Of a DNA stretch of 64,000 nt, positions 32,382 through 43,744 are shown piece by piece. Below the pieces are notes generated by a model. That model ran no database searches. It was not told the DNA's origin and was given only the letters and a program-made list of their open reading frames with translations. The translations under genes and the position numbers were made by a program. The stretch is from Pelodera strongyloides (Eukaryota > Nematoda > Chromadorea > Rhabditida > Rhabditidae), in assembly GCA_036852015.1 (NCBI GenBank), contig JAANDG010001195.1:186001-250000 (forward strand). The letters are read 5' to 3'. Within the stretch, counting starts at the first letter, position 1, and every line of letters starts with the position of its first letter.

Positions 32382-35300
32382 CGTCTCTCTGCAGCTCTGA
32401 TGATTGACGGCATGTTCGCGGCGGCTATCTGGGCCTTGGCAAGTTCGCTCCGCAAAAGTGGCGGCTATTCGGCGAGGATAAACCTGCCGCGAACTCGCAG
32501 AAACAGGCGAAAATGCGGCCGCTGCGGACTTGCTTGTTTCAGCCGCTGCGAACTTGCTTGTTTCAGGCGAAAATGCGGCGGCTATCCGGCGGCTATCGGG
32601 GTTTTGTGTACACACGAGTGATACGACTCACATTTCTCTTTTGAGCGCGGAATGCGGGATCTCAGTCGGTTTAATTACCCAAGTTTGAGGTTAGCACTAA
32701 CCCCGAGACGAGACCTTAACACCATACTGTGTGTCTCGATACAATTTTGTAAAGCGTGACTTCGGGCATGTTGGTCAATTTCATTTTTTATCGTTTATAT
32801 ATTTTTTTCGGAAGAAAGGTATTTTTCTCTGGACCCTCCTCGCCGAGAGAGTGTCCGGCGGCTATCCGGCGAGTTCGCCCCGCCTTCAATGATTGTCGCG
32901 CCTTCAGACTTCTCTTGTCGCCGAATAGCCGCCTAAATAGCCGCCCTATAGCCGCCGCGAATATGCCGTAGAGAACGTAGCTACCTACGGGGAGCAAAGG
33001 AAATTTACTGCAATTTTCGCAGTTTGACCGTCATAGGTCATACTATCAACATAAATTATAAAAAAGGTGCGATTCGAGGTGAACCTATCCCTTTAATAAG
33101 CATGAAAAACTCTATCGATTGATGAATAAACCAAGAAAAAATCGCGTTGCGATGTCGTATAGTTCCCTGGTGAGCTGCAGCTATACGACCCAGTGTTCAG
33201 TGCTACTACCGTACTATCTTGCTACACCGCCCGGATTAAAATTGAAGCGCGCCCCTTGCCTAGCCAGCCTGCCTTAGGAAGGACGATGATTCTACTACAT
33301 AGTATTGGTCAAGGGACGAAGGGATACGACAACGGAAACCACAATGAAGTAAAATATACCTGTTCGAATAATTTTGGTGTTGATGTATCGAGAATAAAGG
33401 TGGAGGATGGATGTAAAATATATTCTATGTATAAAAGTCCAAGCCTACCCTTTCTGGCACTTCGCCCGTCTTCTGAATGTCGAGAACATAAGTGACTCCA
33501 ACAAATCGGAAATTTACATTAGGAACCACCGGTGTGAGCGTTGTCTTTAGAAGTTGTCCAGGCAGCGCCGGCTCTATAATCATCTTAATTTCATAATGCA
33601 AAGCGTTACTTTGATTGAGAGAAGTTCTGACTGAGAGTAGACCTTACAAACATTAGGAATAAACTAGTGGCGGCTAGTCTCGCCACTTTTCGTTTAAATT
33701 TTCGGCAACCAACACTGGCATAAACAAAAGGAGGTGTGCTCTGCCCTAGTTAACTTCAGTGGATACAAAATAAAGTAACATATTAATAGTTAATAGTTTA
33801 GTTCACCTGATGTACATACAAAAACATCACGGCTTTTCCGGCGCGGAATTCTCACAAACGGTGTATTAACGGATGTGAGACCGTTGCAATAGATGGAGAG
33901 ATTCATTTTCTCCTAAACGGTAAAACTAAAAAAACATGAGAAAACGGAAGCAGAAGCTTGTTATTCAGTATAACAGCTTCCAGGTCACGTATCTTTAGGA
34001 CAATAACAATACATACTATTTGCGCAGAAGCAAAAGAGTACTGTACTTTTTGTACAATTGGAGAGTAACTTAAAGCGTCGGCAAATGGACCACCATTAAT
34101 CGAACCAAGTAAGTGCGCCAAATCTACAACACAAACTCTGTGCTATGGCCTACTAAACCAACTTTGATCGCACAGCGCAACTAGCCGCTAGATTCCGGAC
34201 GGCATTATGAGAGCGAACTCAGCGAACCATGCGGAAACTTGAAAGGAACCAGTTGCTGATTTTCATATTAAAACATTTTGACGAAAAATAGGGAAAAAAT
34301 AAACAGCTAACATTTAACATAGATACTGGATCCATAACTATTCCTTAAAAATGTGCATAAAATACGAACAAGACAGAAACCCACTCTCAGTATCACTTGG
34401 CAATTTTAGGAAATGATCAGCTAGCAATGCACAGAAGAGAGCATACCTCCCGAAGAAGAAGCTTGTTAGTGTGAATTCCTCCATTATAAACAAGGTCATC
34501 ATGTCTGAGAGTAGGCATTCGAAGATCATGGACGAAACTCTTCACAAAACTGCGCATATTGCTCTCTGTTAGGCTCATATCATCCCTGAACACTGAACAC
34601 TATTCAGCAACAAAAACAAATAGTCGAGTAAAACTGTAAGACATAATTTTTGTTACATCCCTTGCCCTTATGATGTTGGTCATTTGCTTTGCCACTAAAT
34701 AACCCAAGCTAATGGTGAGTAGGAAAGCCCCTTTGCCCCACCGACCGTTCGCATTGAAACTCCGCCCATCGCACGACCGCTAGATATAGGTCCGCCTCTC
34801 TGATAGCTAATGGGTCACATCGCACCAATTGTCCAATCTAGATAGATACATCAACAAAAAGCAAGGAGGTTACTAACGTTCTTCATCATTAATTTAAATG
34901 TTTCCAGGTTATCACACCATATGGACGGTAGCCACCCCCATGTGGGAGAATCTGTCTCCAGTGGTACATAGCATGTTCTACCAAACTACGAAACCCACAA
35001 TTTCTTCACTCAGCGACAGAAATTCATCCGTACCGAGGTATTTTGAAGTATCACTTTCGAAACGAGCCAATAACCTAAATATGTTTACTTGTTTACATGA
35101 CGATTAATGGCAATGACCACCTTAGTGTTATATTATATTAATGATCTGCGTGCTCTGACAAATGACATATTAAATATTGACACAAACACAGAACGGAACA
35201 TTGTAGCTGTTCGGTTTCCATGGTCAAGACAAGACAAGACATGGGCCCCATCTATTGAAAAAGCATAACTCACATATTTAGAAGGCTGTTCTCTTCATCG

Positions 35301-37982
35301 TCAAAAAGAGCGACTCTTTGAGGGTTAAATAGTTTCCAGAAGTCGTCACCTTTGTCGAACTCACGCTTGAAGAATAAGGCGATCATTTGTGTGATTTTCG
35401 AAAGTAGATACCTGAAGAAACTATGGCGACGACGTTAACAGATAACCTACCTACCACAAGGAGGGGTAAGCGGGTACGCTAGGCACCTAATTCGGACTTC
35501 GGCTACGCGCTACAAATATTTATCGACGGAGTTCCCACGCGAAAACGCTTTAGAAGAGGATTTAGGAGCACGCTTTTCAAATATGATCCACTACACATTA
35601 CCAGAACCGGACGGAATGATAAAATTGTATATTCTTCCAAGTTATCCTACTCTCAACCAAGGAATCAAGCATCTGACATCAAAATCCACATCACAATAAG
35701 TTTACCCGAAAAATACTGTACGAGGTACTAACCCAATACCCAATCGTGAACTAACAGTAAACAGTTTATTCCACCAGGACGTGTGCATTACTGTGCATGA
35801 CAACAAGGTGAAAGCAGCTCGAAAGAGGGAAAACTATGTCTTCTTGTCTACGTACGCGTACGCCTACATACACGTACGTACGCGTACGCCTACATACTGA
35901 TAATGTTGCGCTGTTGCGCAATAAATAAATAACCATAAACACTCTCTTTACAGAAACTCACTTATTTGCCAGGTAGGCCAATTCGAACATGTTCTCAGTT
36001 GTGACCTGCAGTTCGCCAGTGTAAATGCAACTGAAAATAACAAGGATAAGCAAAAACGGATGGTCCGATGACCCAGCACCCATATACAAATACTACATGT
36101 GTGTAGCCTTGGCCTCTTATTCAAAAATACGAATGTTAGCAGTTGTCGAGTTGTCGTTATTAGCTACTGTTTACGAATGAGGTATGAGGTTGCGAATATG
36201 CACCCACTTTTTAACGTTAAAGGGAATGTGTAGGCCCTTTTTGAAGTAAAGCTGTATTAATAGAATTCGCGCACAAAAGCTGTCAAAAGTTTCCCAGTTA
36301 AAAGACAATGAATTTCAAAGTTCACCTTAGTAATAGTATAGTAAACGCGACAACGCGTTACTGAGCCCCTGGCATACCCGCCAGTGGCAATGCAGCAAAT
36401 TTCAACTTGCGTATGCAAATAGCTAGATTCAAGATGCAGGGCATCAGGGCATGCAAATTCGAATTTACATATTCAGTCGCCTATTTAATGCAAGCATGGT
36501 ATGGAAACGTTTTTTAAGTGAGTTCGTATCCCCTTTGATTACAAAAACACTGTGAACCTAAACCAGCCCAACCGCTTACCGCAAGAAAGCACGAAAAGTG
36601 TCCACGGATGAATCTCTGATTTTAATGGTCCTCTCTTGTAAGGCTCCAAACAACTGAACGCGAAATACTTCGGAAGAAAATGCGAGAATTTGAGAATGAG
36701 CAGGAATTGTCTGAAATACTTTTAATGGCAATTATAATAATAACACATTTTCAAATGTGTGTACAATATAATATAAATTCACAAAGAGGACCATATTCAC
36801 TTGTTTAGTCATCAGCGTCAACACCGTACTAACGTTTAAAGGGAATGTCAACTCGGTTTTGCACGTTGGGCTCAAAAAGCTTCCCTTTTGTAGGTAAGGA
36901 CAGTGAAAGCATGAATAAACAAACACTTTCAAACCCCTCCAAAAAATGCCTTTATGGGATTTCGTTTTTTTTTGCTCAATTTTTTTGGATTTCGTGAATC
37001 AAAAACGTGTGTGACGTCTTTCTAGATGAGTTGCAAAAAAAAATCTTTTTTTTTTCATCGCGCGCAATAGACAGCATATAAAACAATGAGGGAGCCGACA
37101 CACAGACAAAATAGATGCAAGCAGAAGACGCACTGTGCTGACGCGGGCCTTTTGTCTCGATTTTTGCGAGCGCCTGATACAGTATCCAGGAATCTGGGTT
37201 GACGTTCTCTTTAATGTTTCACTAACATATGTTCATTACTTTATTTTCTCTCAGCTCTGACACGGTTTTGCTTTCATTGAGTTCAAATTATAAGCCAAAG
37301 CCATGCTTTGTTTTCATTAGCAGAAAACATGAAACTTATATAACAACTTAACAACTAACAACAGAAATAACACAACTGACCTGTACCTTCCTGTCGGTTT
37401 GCAAATTGCGCGCATCGTCTACTACACCAGCCTGCACATCGCCATTCGCCTAAAAATGAATCAAAAGGGTAAAATCACAATTCCATATTCCATCCAGCAG
37501 ATAACGGAACTTTCGGGATTTCCGTGCTGTGAGGTATCTAATCCTGATGCGCATTAAGAGAATTTCCCAGGTTCACACTGAATTGAAAAGTAATAAGTAA
37601 TAACTGTCGTCTCACTAAGATCCCTCCCTTACGACCATTAAGCATTCTACTTCTACTCCTGGTAGGCTCGCTCGGGGAAGCTCCAGTGACCCCAAAGGCA
37701 AAAACGGCGGGTTGTACTGGACTCTATATGCAGAACAAGAGAAACTAACATGCTAATATGACTGGAGTCTCCCAAATCCAACTACCCTCACTACCCTGAC
37801 TCCAAAGACTGTAATGAGACATAGCCTCTAGTCATAGCGCGTACTTCTCGCGTCTACTTTAAAGTAGCAAACATATGACTAACATTATCGGTATCATCTT
37901 CGAATTCAAAAACAACGTCGTGAAGCTCCTCGGAAAAGAGAAAACTATCGTAACGGAGAATGAGCGTCTTTTGTTCGTCCAT
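29965..37982 (-). CDS. BTB-BACK-PHR protein, copy 5, with an extra exon
   Basis: Thirteen exons in transcript order: 37982-37884, 37449-37381, 36710-36580, 36030-35962, 35411-35274, 35074-34999, 34837-34746, 34585-34447, 33912-33807, 33573-33449, 30820-30674, 30435-30355, 30060-29965. The product is 455 aa. BTB: LFSEELHDVVFEFEDD, IPAHSQILAF, NMFELAYLANK. BACK: FWKLFNPQRVALFDD, LYLAVVRWAEFQCER, FVHDLRMPTL. PHR-like: NFRFVGVTYVLD, MEVSKHEVVSMAKDI, FYCIVSRPSPG, terminal VKSVHFLLP. The second exon (23 codons, ANGDVQAGVV...) is absent from the paralogues and falls in the loop before IPAHS. Its TTTTAG acceptor, GTCAGT donor and phase 0 support it. The last exon could instead start at 30042. The donor after 30355 is GC (AAG then GCGAGC). 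Intron 10 (30821-33448) is 2.6 kb of nested repeats. The Cullin-3 adaptor role is inferred. Confidence 0.8.
31479..31737. mobile_element. Nested palindrome with GTAGGAGAGCTTGCTC ends
   Basis: TAGGAGAGCTTGCTC at the left and GAGCAAGCTCTCCTA at the right are inverted. The arms (ATTGGAGTACCGCAGCCATG, GCGCAGGAGGCCTGGA and their inverses) are nearly perfect to a centre near 31600. It lies wholly within the outer TTAA element, so it probably inserted into it. Confidence 0.7.
31749..32314. mobile_element. GGCGGCTAT-rich element, copy a
   Basis: The ends are inverted: ACGGCATGTTCGCGGCGGCT at the left and AGCCGCCGCGAATATGCCGT at the right. The interior is packed with GGCGGCTAT and its inverse ATAGCCGCC. 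A second copy in the same orientation is at 32407-32969, separated by a CT microsatellite. This looks like a tandem segmental duplication of one insertion. Confidence 0.65.
32326..32388. repeat. (CT)n microsatellite between the two element copies
   Basis: About 60 bases of nearly uninterrupted CT lie exactly between the duplicated elements. On the minus strand it encodes a meaningless Arg-Glu repeat in one frame. Confidence 0.85.
32407..32969. mobile_element. GGCGGCTAT-rich element, copy b
   Basis: Same terminal inverted repeats and interior as copy a (31749-32314). It has a short duplicated CGCTGCGAACTTGCTTGTTT-type patch near 32530-32560, a few-base insertion (CGCCGAGAGAGTGTCC) near 32851, and scattered substitutions. 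High similarity over the full length indicates recent duplication. Confidence 0.65.
35849..35897. repeat. Short tandem repeat of ACGTACGCGTACGCCTACAT
   Basis: Two adjacent copies of a roughly 25-base unit occur, each containing the self-complementary core TACGCGTA, in intron 4 of copy 5. No function is evident. Confidence 0.6.
36836..37214. mobile_element. TTAA-flanked element with AGGGAATGTCAAC ends (intron of copy 5)
   Basis: The left end is TTAA then AGGGAATGTCAACTCGG. The right end is GGGTTGACGTTCTCT then TTAA. Inversion is clear for about 17 bases and weak beyond. A similar left end (TTAA then AGGGAATGTGTAGGCCC) occurs at about 36218 without an obvious partner. Confidence 0.5.
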
Positions 37983-38388
37983 CAAATTCGTTTCCACCGC
38001 GCAGGACACCTACAAAGGAACGCAATATATGCACAAATAGATACCGACGTGACGTGAGGCACAACTAGAAATGAATAATAGAAAAACTAATAAACCAGAC
38101 TGTCAGAGCATAAGAAATACTTCAACAATCTTCCCAAAAAACGTCACACGAATGACCAGTACAGAACCCCGTTTAAAAACTACTAATGAACATTATAAAG
38201 TATAAAATTTTAACATAGATGAGGAGGATAGGACGCACAAAGAGATAAGGAGGATCTAAAAAAAACTACGGTTGAAAGAAATATTGATTATTTCCTGTCT
38301 TTATATATGACAGACTGAGGAAGTATACGGTAGTTCGCGCGCAACATTTGGAAATAAATTTGAATTACCATATATATAGCAAACGGGT

Positions 38389-38532
38389 GAAGCAAATGAT
38401 GGTGCAGCTTGGGCAGCAATAGAAGCCTGCAACCATGAAGGTATTCCGTGTCGCATATTTTGAAGCAAATGATGGTGCAGCTGGGCAGCAATAGAAGCCT
38501 GCAACCATGAAGGTATTCCGTGCCGCATATTT
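38389..38532. repeat. Two-copy tandem repeat, unit about 73 bases
   Basis: The block beginning GAAGCAAATGATGGTGCAGC at 38389 repeats at 38462 with one deleted base and one substitution. The near identity suggests a recent duplication. It is not in a recognised gene. Confidence 0.8.
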
Positions 38533-39779
38533 TTTATGGTCTGACTAGTAAGCAATGCTTGTTTCACGAATAGTTTAATTAATCAATCGAAATAGTAAAA
38601 CCGGTTCGTAAACATGTACAAGGAGTTTGTGAACTACAAAATGAAACAAATTGTTTCGATGTGCTAATATCCCAACCACAGAAATCAAGCTGACACATTA
38701 GATAATACCCCGTGTCAAGTGTGGCCTTCACTACCGTTGAAAAGGGATGGATAATCATGCCTGTCAAGATGATGGCGCCTACATCATCTCGCCTATAACT
38801 TTCCGCAGTCTGCGGACATAAGTGTAAAACATGTTGCAATCTTTGTTCTGAAAATATTTCTGTAATTTTCTACGTTTGTTTGGTGGGCACACCAAAACTT
38901 TCATGAACAACGGTATTAGTTTTTTAGAAGCTTACATATTAATGCATATTAATGTTTTTTAGAAGCTTACATAGCTTACATATGTAGACTGCACACGTAT
39001 ACAGTTAGCTAATGATTGTGCCTTTCGCAGAATGTTTGGCTAGTGTCCTATAATTAGTACCAGGAAACGCTGATGAAGCTCAAGTGTTGTGTGCCAAAAA
39101 CCTGACGTGACGTAGGTCAGGCAAGATGCGCGGCGTGAGCGCAGCTTTTCCGCCGCACACCCGCCGTATTTCCCGTTGGAGATGTGACCGTTCGCCTCCG
39201 TTCCGCTGCGCGAAAAGAGTTTCAAAAAGAGGTGTTCGCCATGACGAAGTTTGATCCATTAGTCACTAATGCATGCCATTATTCAAGATAACAAAAACGG
39301 AAATTAGGAAGTAATTACACGGAAAATGTTTCCCTTTCGATACCCTTCGCTGCGGCTGGCGCTACTCTAGTACTGATGGTAAATAAAAATAGTTTACTAT
39401 CCTCCACGTGGAAACCATAAGATTGAATGATTTGCAAACCACTAACAATCTACTAACACTAACACGTACATCAGTGAGGTCGCTAGCATCCCACCACATT
39501 GTGAATCATTCTCACATACAAGAGAGAATCATGTATATATATTGAGTGGAAGTAACAGATTGAAATTCTTGTGAGGTCATGGCCGCCCAGATGCTAATCA
39601 TTTCTTGAACTTCTTTATTCTTTTGTTTTGATAGAGAAAGGGAGTAGAAATGAGGAGAAAGGGACTTGTTTGGGCACTTTTTGAGCGAGAAACTCTCGCC
39701 AACAGTGCCATAGAGACTTTTTGCGGGAGCATGATCGTTGACGCCTGAGGCTAGGAGAGAGAGGAAGATAGAGAAAGGT

Positions 39780-39781
<2 letters not shown>

Positions 39782-39818
<37 letters not shown>

Positions 39819-39826
39819 GAGAGAGC
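39782..39826. repeat. (GA)n microsatellite
   Basis: A GA dinucleotide run of about 45 bases lies within a wider purine-rich stretch (39740-39880). Confidence 0.85.
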
Positions 39827-40318
39827 ACTATGGAAAGTAAAAAGAGAGAAGTGAGAAAAAGAAAAGAGGTGAGGTAAAGAGAGGAATTTCGCATCACATA
39901 GTAAAGGGTCAGGTTAATGCATCGTTGTACTTGTTAAGCAAAAACAATGCACATAAGAAACTATCGGAACATGCCTATTTAAAGGTAACAGGAATGGGAA
40001 ACACAACACCTTTCCTAGCGACCACTACCGACGAGGTGTAAGTTTATGATTGAATTATATTTATTCTTTATTCCTCCTTTGCTTCCCGAGTGGTATAACC
40101 ATTGAAGACTATTTTCATGAAATATATAAACTAGATAGAATGATTCAGTATTCTCGAGTTTACGTGCAAGCCTTGTTTTAAGAAAGAACTTGGGCAATTT
40201 GCTCCTGATTCATGTATCATTGAGCCCGTCTGCGAAATCTCTAGAAAGATTTTAGAAAGAATAACAGCCGATTCTTTTCCTGACCTTTATAATCTCCCGT
40301 TTCAGAACGACCAATACC

Positions 40319-42253
40319 ATGTGGTCAGTCGGCATATCATCAACATGTGCCCTTGTGGCAACCTTTGCGGCTCTGACGAGTATGGTCAAGATACTCAATG
40401 AGATATCACTTCTACAGGTAGCACAGTTCACTATACTAATTTCCTAGATTAAATTCATCGGACATAGAGAGTTCTGCAGTTTCTGGATCTTTTAATAAAT
40501 TCTCATGATTTACGTAAAAGATTTTGACCGTTATTTTGAGCGAAGTATTCATCGAACATAGGGAGTTCGTTGATGCAAAACTGTAAAGTAACCAAAAATT
40601 GCATGCGTACGTAGTCTTCGCGTGATGATGCACTTTTCCATAGGCTCACCTTTGGCACAGTTATGGGCTATGGCGGAACTGCCGCAGTCTGTTCAAAAAG
40701 CACACTCCCCCTGGCGCGGGAACTGCGCAAGTCAGCGCAGCACATCAAGCCGTAAATACAGGAAAAGGAAGTCACTGCTGTGATTTTAGATCATTGATGA
40801 CTTTACAGGATGAGATCGGCGAGGGAATGCACAAATTCCGTGTTATCTCCGACGACGCGTGGCACAAGATCATAGAACAGCACGTGCAGCCTGACTCACA
40901 AGCCCCGCCTACTTTCAAGGTATATAAATTAATATATTCAAAGTTTTTATTGGTTCTGTAGTTCGATAACTTCGATTACCTTGTAGGTGATAAGGTGGAT
41001 GACAGCATCTGCACTTATTTTGCCCGGTTTATTAGACTTCTTAGTAGATTGCTTACTTTTTTTCGCCTCCCAAAAGTAATAACCACATTCAATATCCTAA
41101 ATTTGTCAATTTCAGTCTCTGTTCGCTCGTGGAAAGCGTCAGGCTGATGGTGGGCAGTGCCAGTGCAACTCCCAGTCTCAGGGATGTCCTGCAGGACCTC
41201 CCGGTCCTCCCGGACATCCTGGAGAACCCGGACCTGACGGAGAACAAGGATCTGACGGCCGTACCGGAGCATCAGGAGTCTCACTGGCAGTCACTCACGA
41301 TATTCCCGGAGGTATATTTCAATATTTTCAACTTGTGCTGGTGTTTTTTTGGGTTGTTTAGTGCCAATCAATCACATATGTGATAATAATGTATGTATCA
41401 ATATATACGTTTGCTACCGTAACGTACTCCAGGATGTATCAAGTGCCCACCCGGACCTCGTGGACCCCGCGGAGGCCCCGGATTCTCTGGACCTTGTGGA
41501 ACTCCCGGAGGACCTGGTCTGCCTGGACCCCCTGGAGACAAGGGACGCCCTGGACCTCAGGTATCCTATTGTGATATGAGTCGTATTAGATGAGATGGCT
41601 CACAGTGAGGCATTCGTCATTATTAGGATAAGGCTGGGCATACCAAATTTTAAAACATATAATTTTTGAAAAACCATTTTTATCATGCATACACCAAAAA
41701 GCCGAGAGATCGATAGAGAGTGAACAGTTTCTTTACGTGCCAATTTTGTAGGGACCACCCGGAGATGCTGGAAACCCAGGTATCGAGGGACAATGTGGAA
41801 CTCCAGGAAGACCCGGACAGCCTGGAACCGAATACACCCCTGGAGAACCTGGACGCGCAGGACGGCCTGGACGTCAGGGACCTAAGGTAAACGGAGTAGA
41901 TTAAAAAATAGCACTCACGTTTAATATGAGTGTTATGCTGACTACTGAGTACTGACTGAATAGTGATAGTGAGCAACCAACTTTTATGCATAACCAGTTG
42001 AAAACTTTGCACCTGGCTTGCGAAAAGTAATGCAGGATTCTATATTTAGGGACCCTCTGGAAACCCCGGAGAGCCTGGTCAACCTGGTAATGATGGACAG
42101 CGTGGACCTCCCGGACCTCCTGGAGGCCCTGGCCTCTGCGGACAAAACGGACGACCTGGAGGCCATGGTCAACCTGGAGGACCTGGACCCGATGCAGAGT
42201 ACTGCCCCTGCCCTCCCCCAAGCAATGGTTACAAGAGAAGGGCCCGTCAGTAG
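40319..42253 (+). CDS. Cuticle collagen
   Basis: Six exons: 40319-40417, 40809-40919, 41116-41311, 41433-41560, 41752-41886, 42050-42253. The product is 290 aa, the usual size for nematode cuticle collagens. Residues about 5-27 are hydrophobic (the N-terminal signal-anchor). Residues 28-70 match the nematode cuticle collagen N-terminal domain (FRVISDDAWHKII). RGKR at residues 75-78 is a subtilisin/furin-type processing site. A Cys cluster (CQCNSQSQGC) precedes Gly-X-Y tracts that are interrupted by ASGVSLAVTHDIPGG and by Cys residues, and the C-terminus is short (EYCPCPPP...). Such proteins are secreted by the hypodermis, cleaved, trimerised and cross-linked into the cuticle. The start follows a CCGTTTCAG acceptor by 13 bases, consistent with trans-splicing. 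I cannot name the family member. Confidence 0.93.
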
Positions 42254-42330
42254 AATACACTCATTAATCGAAAATCAATCAATTGCTACTCGCTGGTTCG
42301 AGACAAAAATTCTATCATTAATCTCCCCAA

Positions 42331-42336
42331 AATAAA
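42331..42336 (+). promoter_or_regulatory. AATAAA poly(A) signal of the collagen gene
   Basis: A canonical AATAAA lies 77 bases after the TAG stop at 42251-42253, a normal distance for a nematode 3' UTR. Confidence 0.6.
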
Positions 42337-43695
42337 TCTATTTTGCAACTCATTTTTTATTCAGTTGTTCTCTCAAACGACAGTGGACAGTGAGTTGAAG
42401 TGTCTCAGGGTAGCCAAGAAAAACCGTTTTCCAATTGGATTGGTCGCACATATTGTAGTTTACCAACTAGCTGTTGGCCGCAAATGCTTGTCCGTTTCGA
42501 AAAACCACTTCATCTTTTCGTACACGACGCTCACTAAAATAAGCTGATCCTAATGATGAGAAATAAGAATTGACAATTAGTTAAACATGATTATCTAAAG
42601 GAGAGTTACGAGACTACTTAGAACCTCCTTATTGTAGGCTATCAACGAGACATCATAAACTAATTATCTCCAAAAGGAATGGTACAAGTTGGTTCTTGGT
42701 GCTAGATAGTTCCTACCAAATAGGTGGCACCAGCACCCAGTAATTTTGAAAGAAGCGGCAGGGTTGTATTATCCACTATCCTTTTCTATTCTCTCTCCGT
42801 CCCCGTCTCTGTCTCTCTGTCGATCTCTGTCCCTCAACTCTCCCGATTATTCATTGTTATTCGAGAAATGACATTCTCGGCCAACGGCCTTCTACTATTA
42901 GGCGTATAAAAGGCGAAGTTCTTATGGCCAGACGGTTACTTTGATCTTTCCGTTCGAGAAGATCGGATTTATAAGAAAATAACAATAATACAGAGATATG
43001 GGTTAATAGAGTGTGTAACGGTAGTTAGTAATGAAGTAGTGAAGTAGGGAGAACAAAGTAGTCGTGTTCCAATAAACTATTGAAAAAATAATTGCGCGGC
43101 GGCGTTCTCGCAAACAGTTTGTGTGCGAGCATGCTGGCGCGGTCCCAAAGTCGTGGGAAAGTGATGCGCGATTCTGAGAAGGATCTAGTGAGCTTTCCGC
43201 AAGTTGTTTTTTTAGAAAATTTAAATCAAGTAAAAGTTCCTTATATATATATTTTTAAATGAAATAGCCCCGTTGAGTTCTCAATATACAGTTCACTTTC
43301 ACGCCCCATCCCGTGTGTGAAATATCAGCAAATAATGAAAAAGTATGTCAATGATCGTATTGTTTATTGACGCATTCTGTACACACAATGCATACAACGT
43401 GTGGCGTTCACTTACTTCCCGTTCGGATGCGGACCAGTCCTAGATTTACACGAAAAAGACAAATATTTTGATAATTTTGTCCCGAATCCATTAGAAATAC
43501 AGTGCTTTGGAGGCATATGTGAACACACACACAGTTTATGGATACTTGACATTCCTGCTCAGGATCTCATGGCACATAATTTCCCGGAATTTTTTCGAAT
43601 ATATATCCGTTTAATGCAAATTCTGTCCAACACCGCAGACGTAAATAATAAGTATAAAATAAAGTAATATAGATTCTTAATTAAAAAAGGGAAAC

Positions 43696-43744
43696 GGAGA
43701 CAGGGAGAGAGAGAGAGAGCGAGTGAGAGAGAGAGAGAGAGAGA
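43696..43744. repeat. (GA)n microsatellite
   Basis: A run of GA with a few interruptions, about 50 bases. Confidence 0.8.

Larger units (their letters stand above)
31367..33096. mobile_element. 1.7-kb TTAA-flanked element with nested insertions (intron 10 of copy 5)
   Basis: The left end is TTAA then AGGGATAGGTTCACCTCG. The right end is CGAGGTGAACCTATCCCT then TTAA. Inverted arms extend about 110 bases, to ATTTCCTTTGCTCCCCGTAG at about 31458-31477 and the inverse near 32990-33006. The space between the arms is filled by a separate palindrome (31479-31737) and two direct copies of another element. No transposase is visible. Confidence 0.7.
37983..40318. other. Intergenic region between copy 5 and the collagen gene
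   Basis: No supported gene. It holds a direct repeat of about 73 bases (38389-38532) and a (GA)n tract (39782-39826). A minus-strand open frame at 38579-38839 contains TGYYLMCQLDF, vaguely like the exon 9 region of the BTB genes (TGYYSTC...NFRFVG), but the match is too weak to call a relic. A GC-rich patch at 39110-39210 has no evident role. Confidence 0.4.

Noticed and set aside
32145..32615. 156-codon minus-strand frame with a long Arg-Glu run
   Set aside because: It crosses the (CT)n microsatellite and two transposon copies. The Arg-Glu run is a microsatellite artefact.
41015..42260. Minus-strand and alternative-frame ORFs across the collagen gene
   Set aside because: They are shadows of the Gly-X-Y repeat, whose regular codon pattern keeps other frames open.
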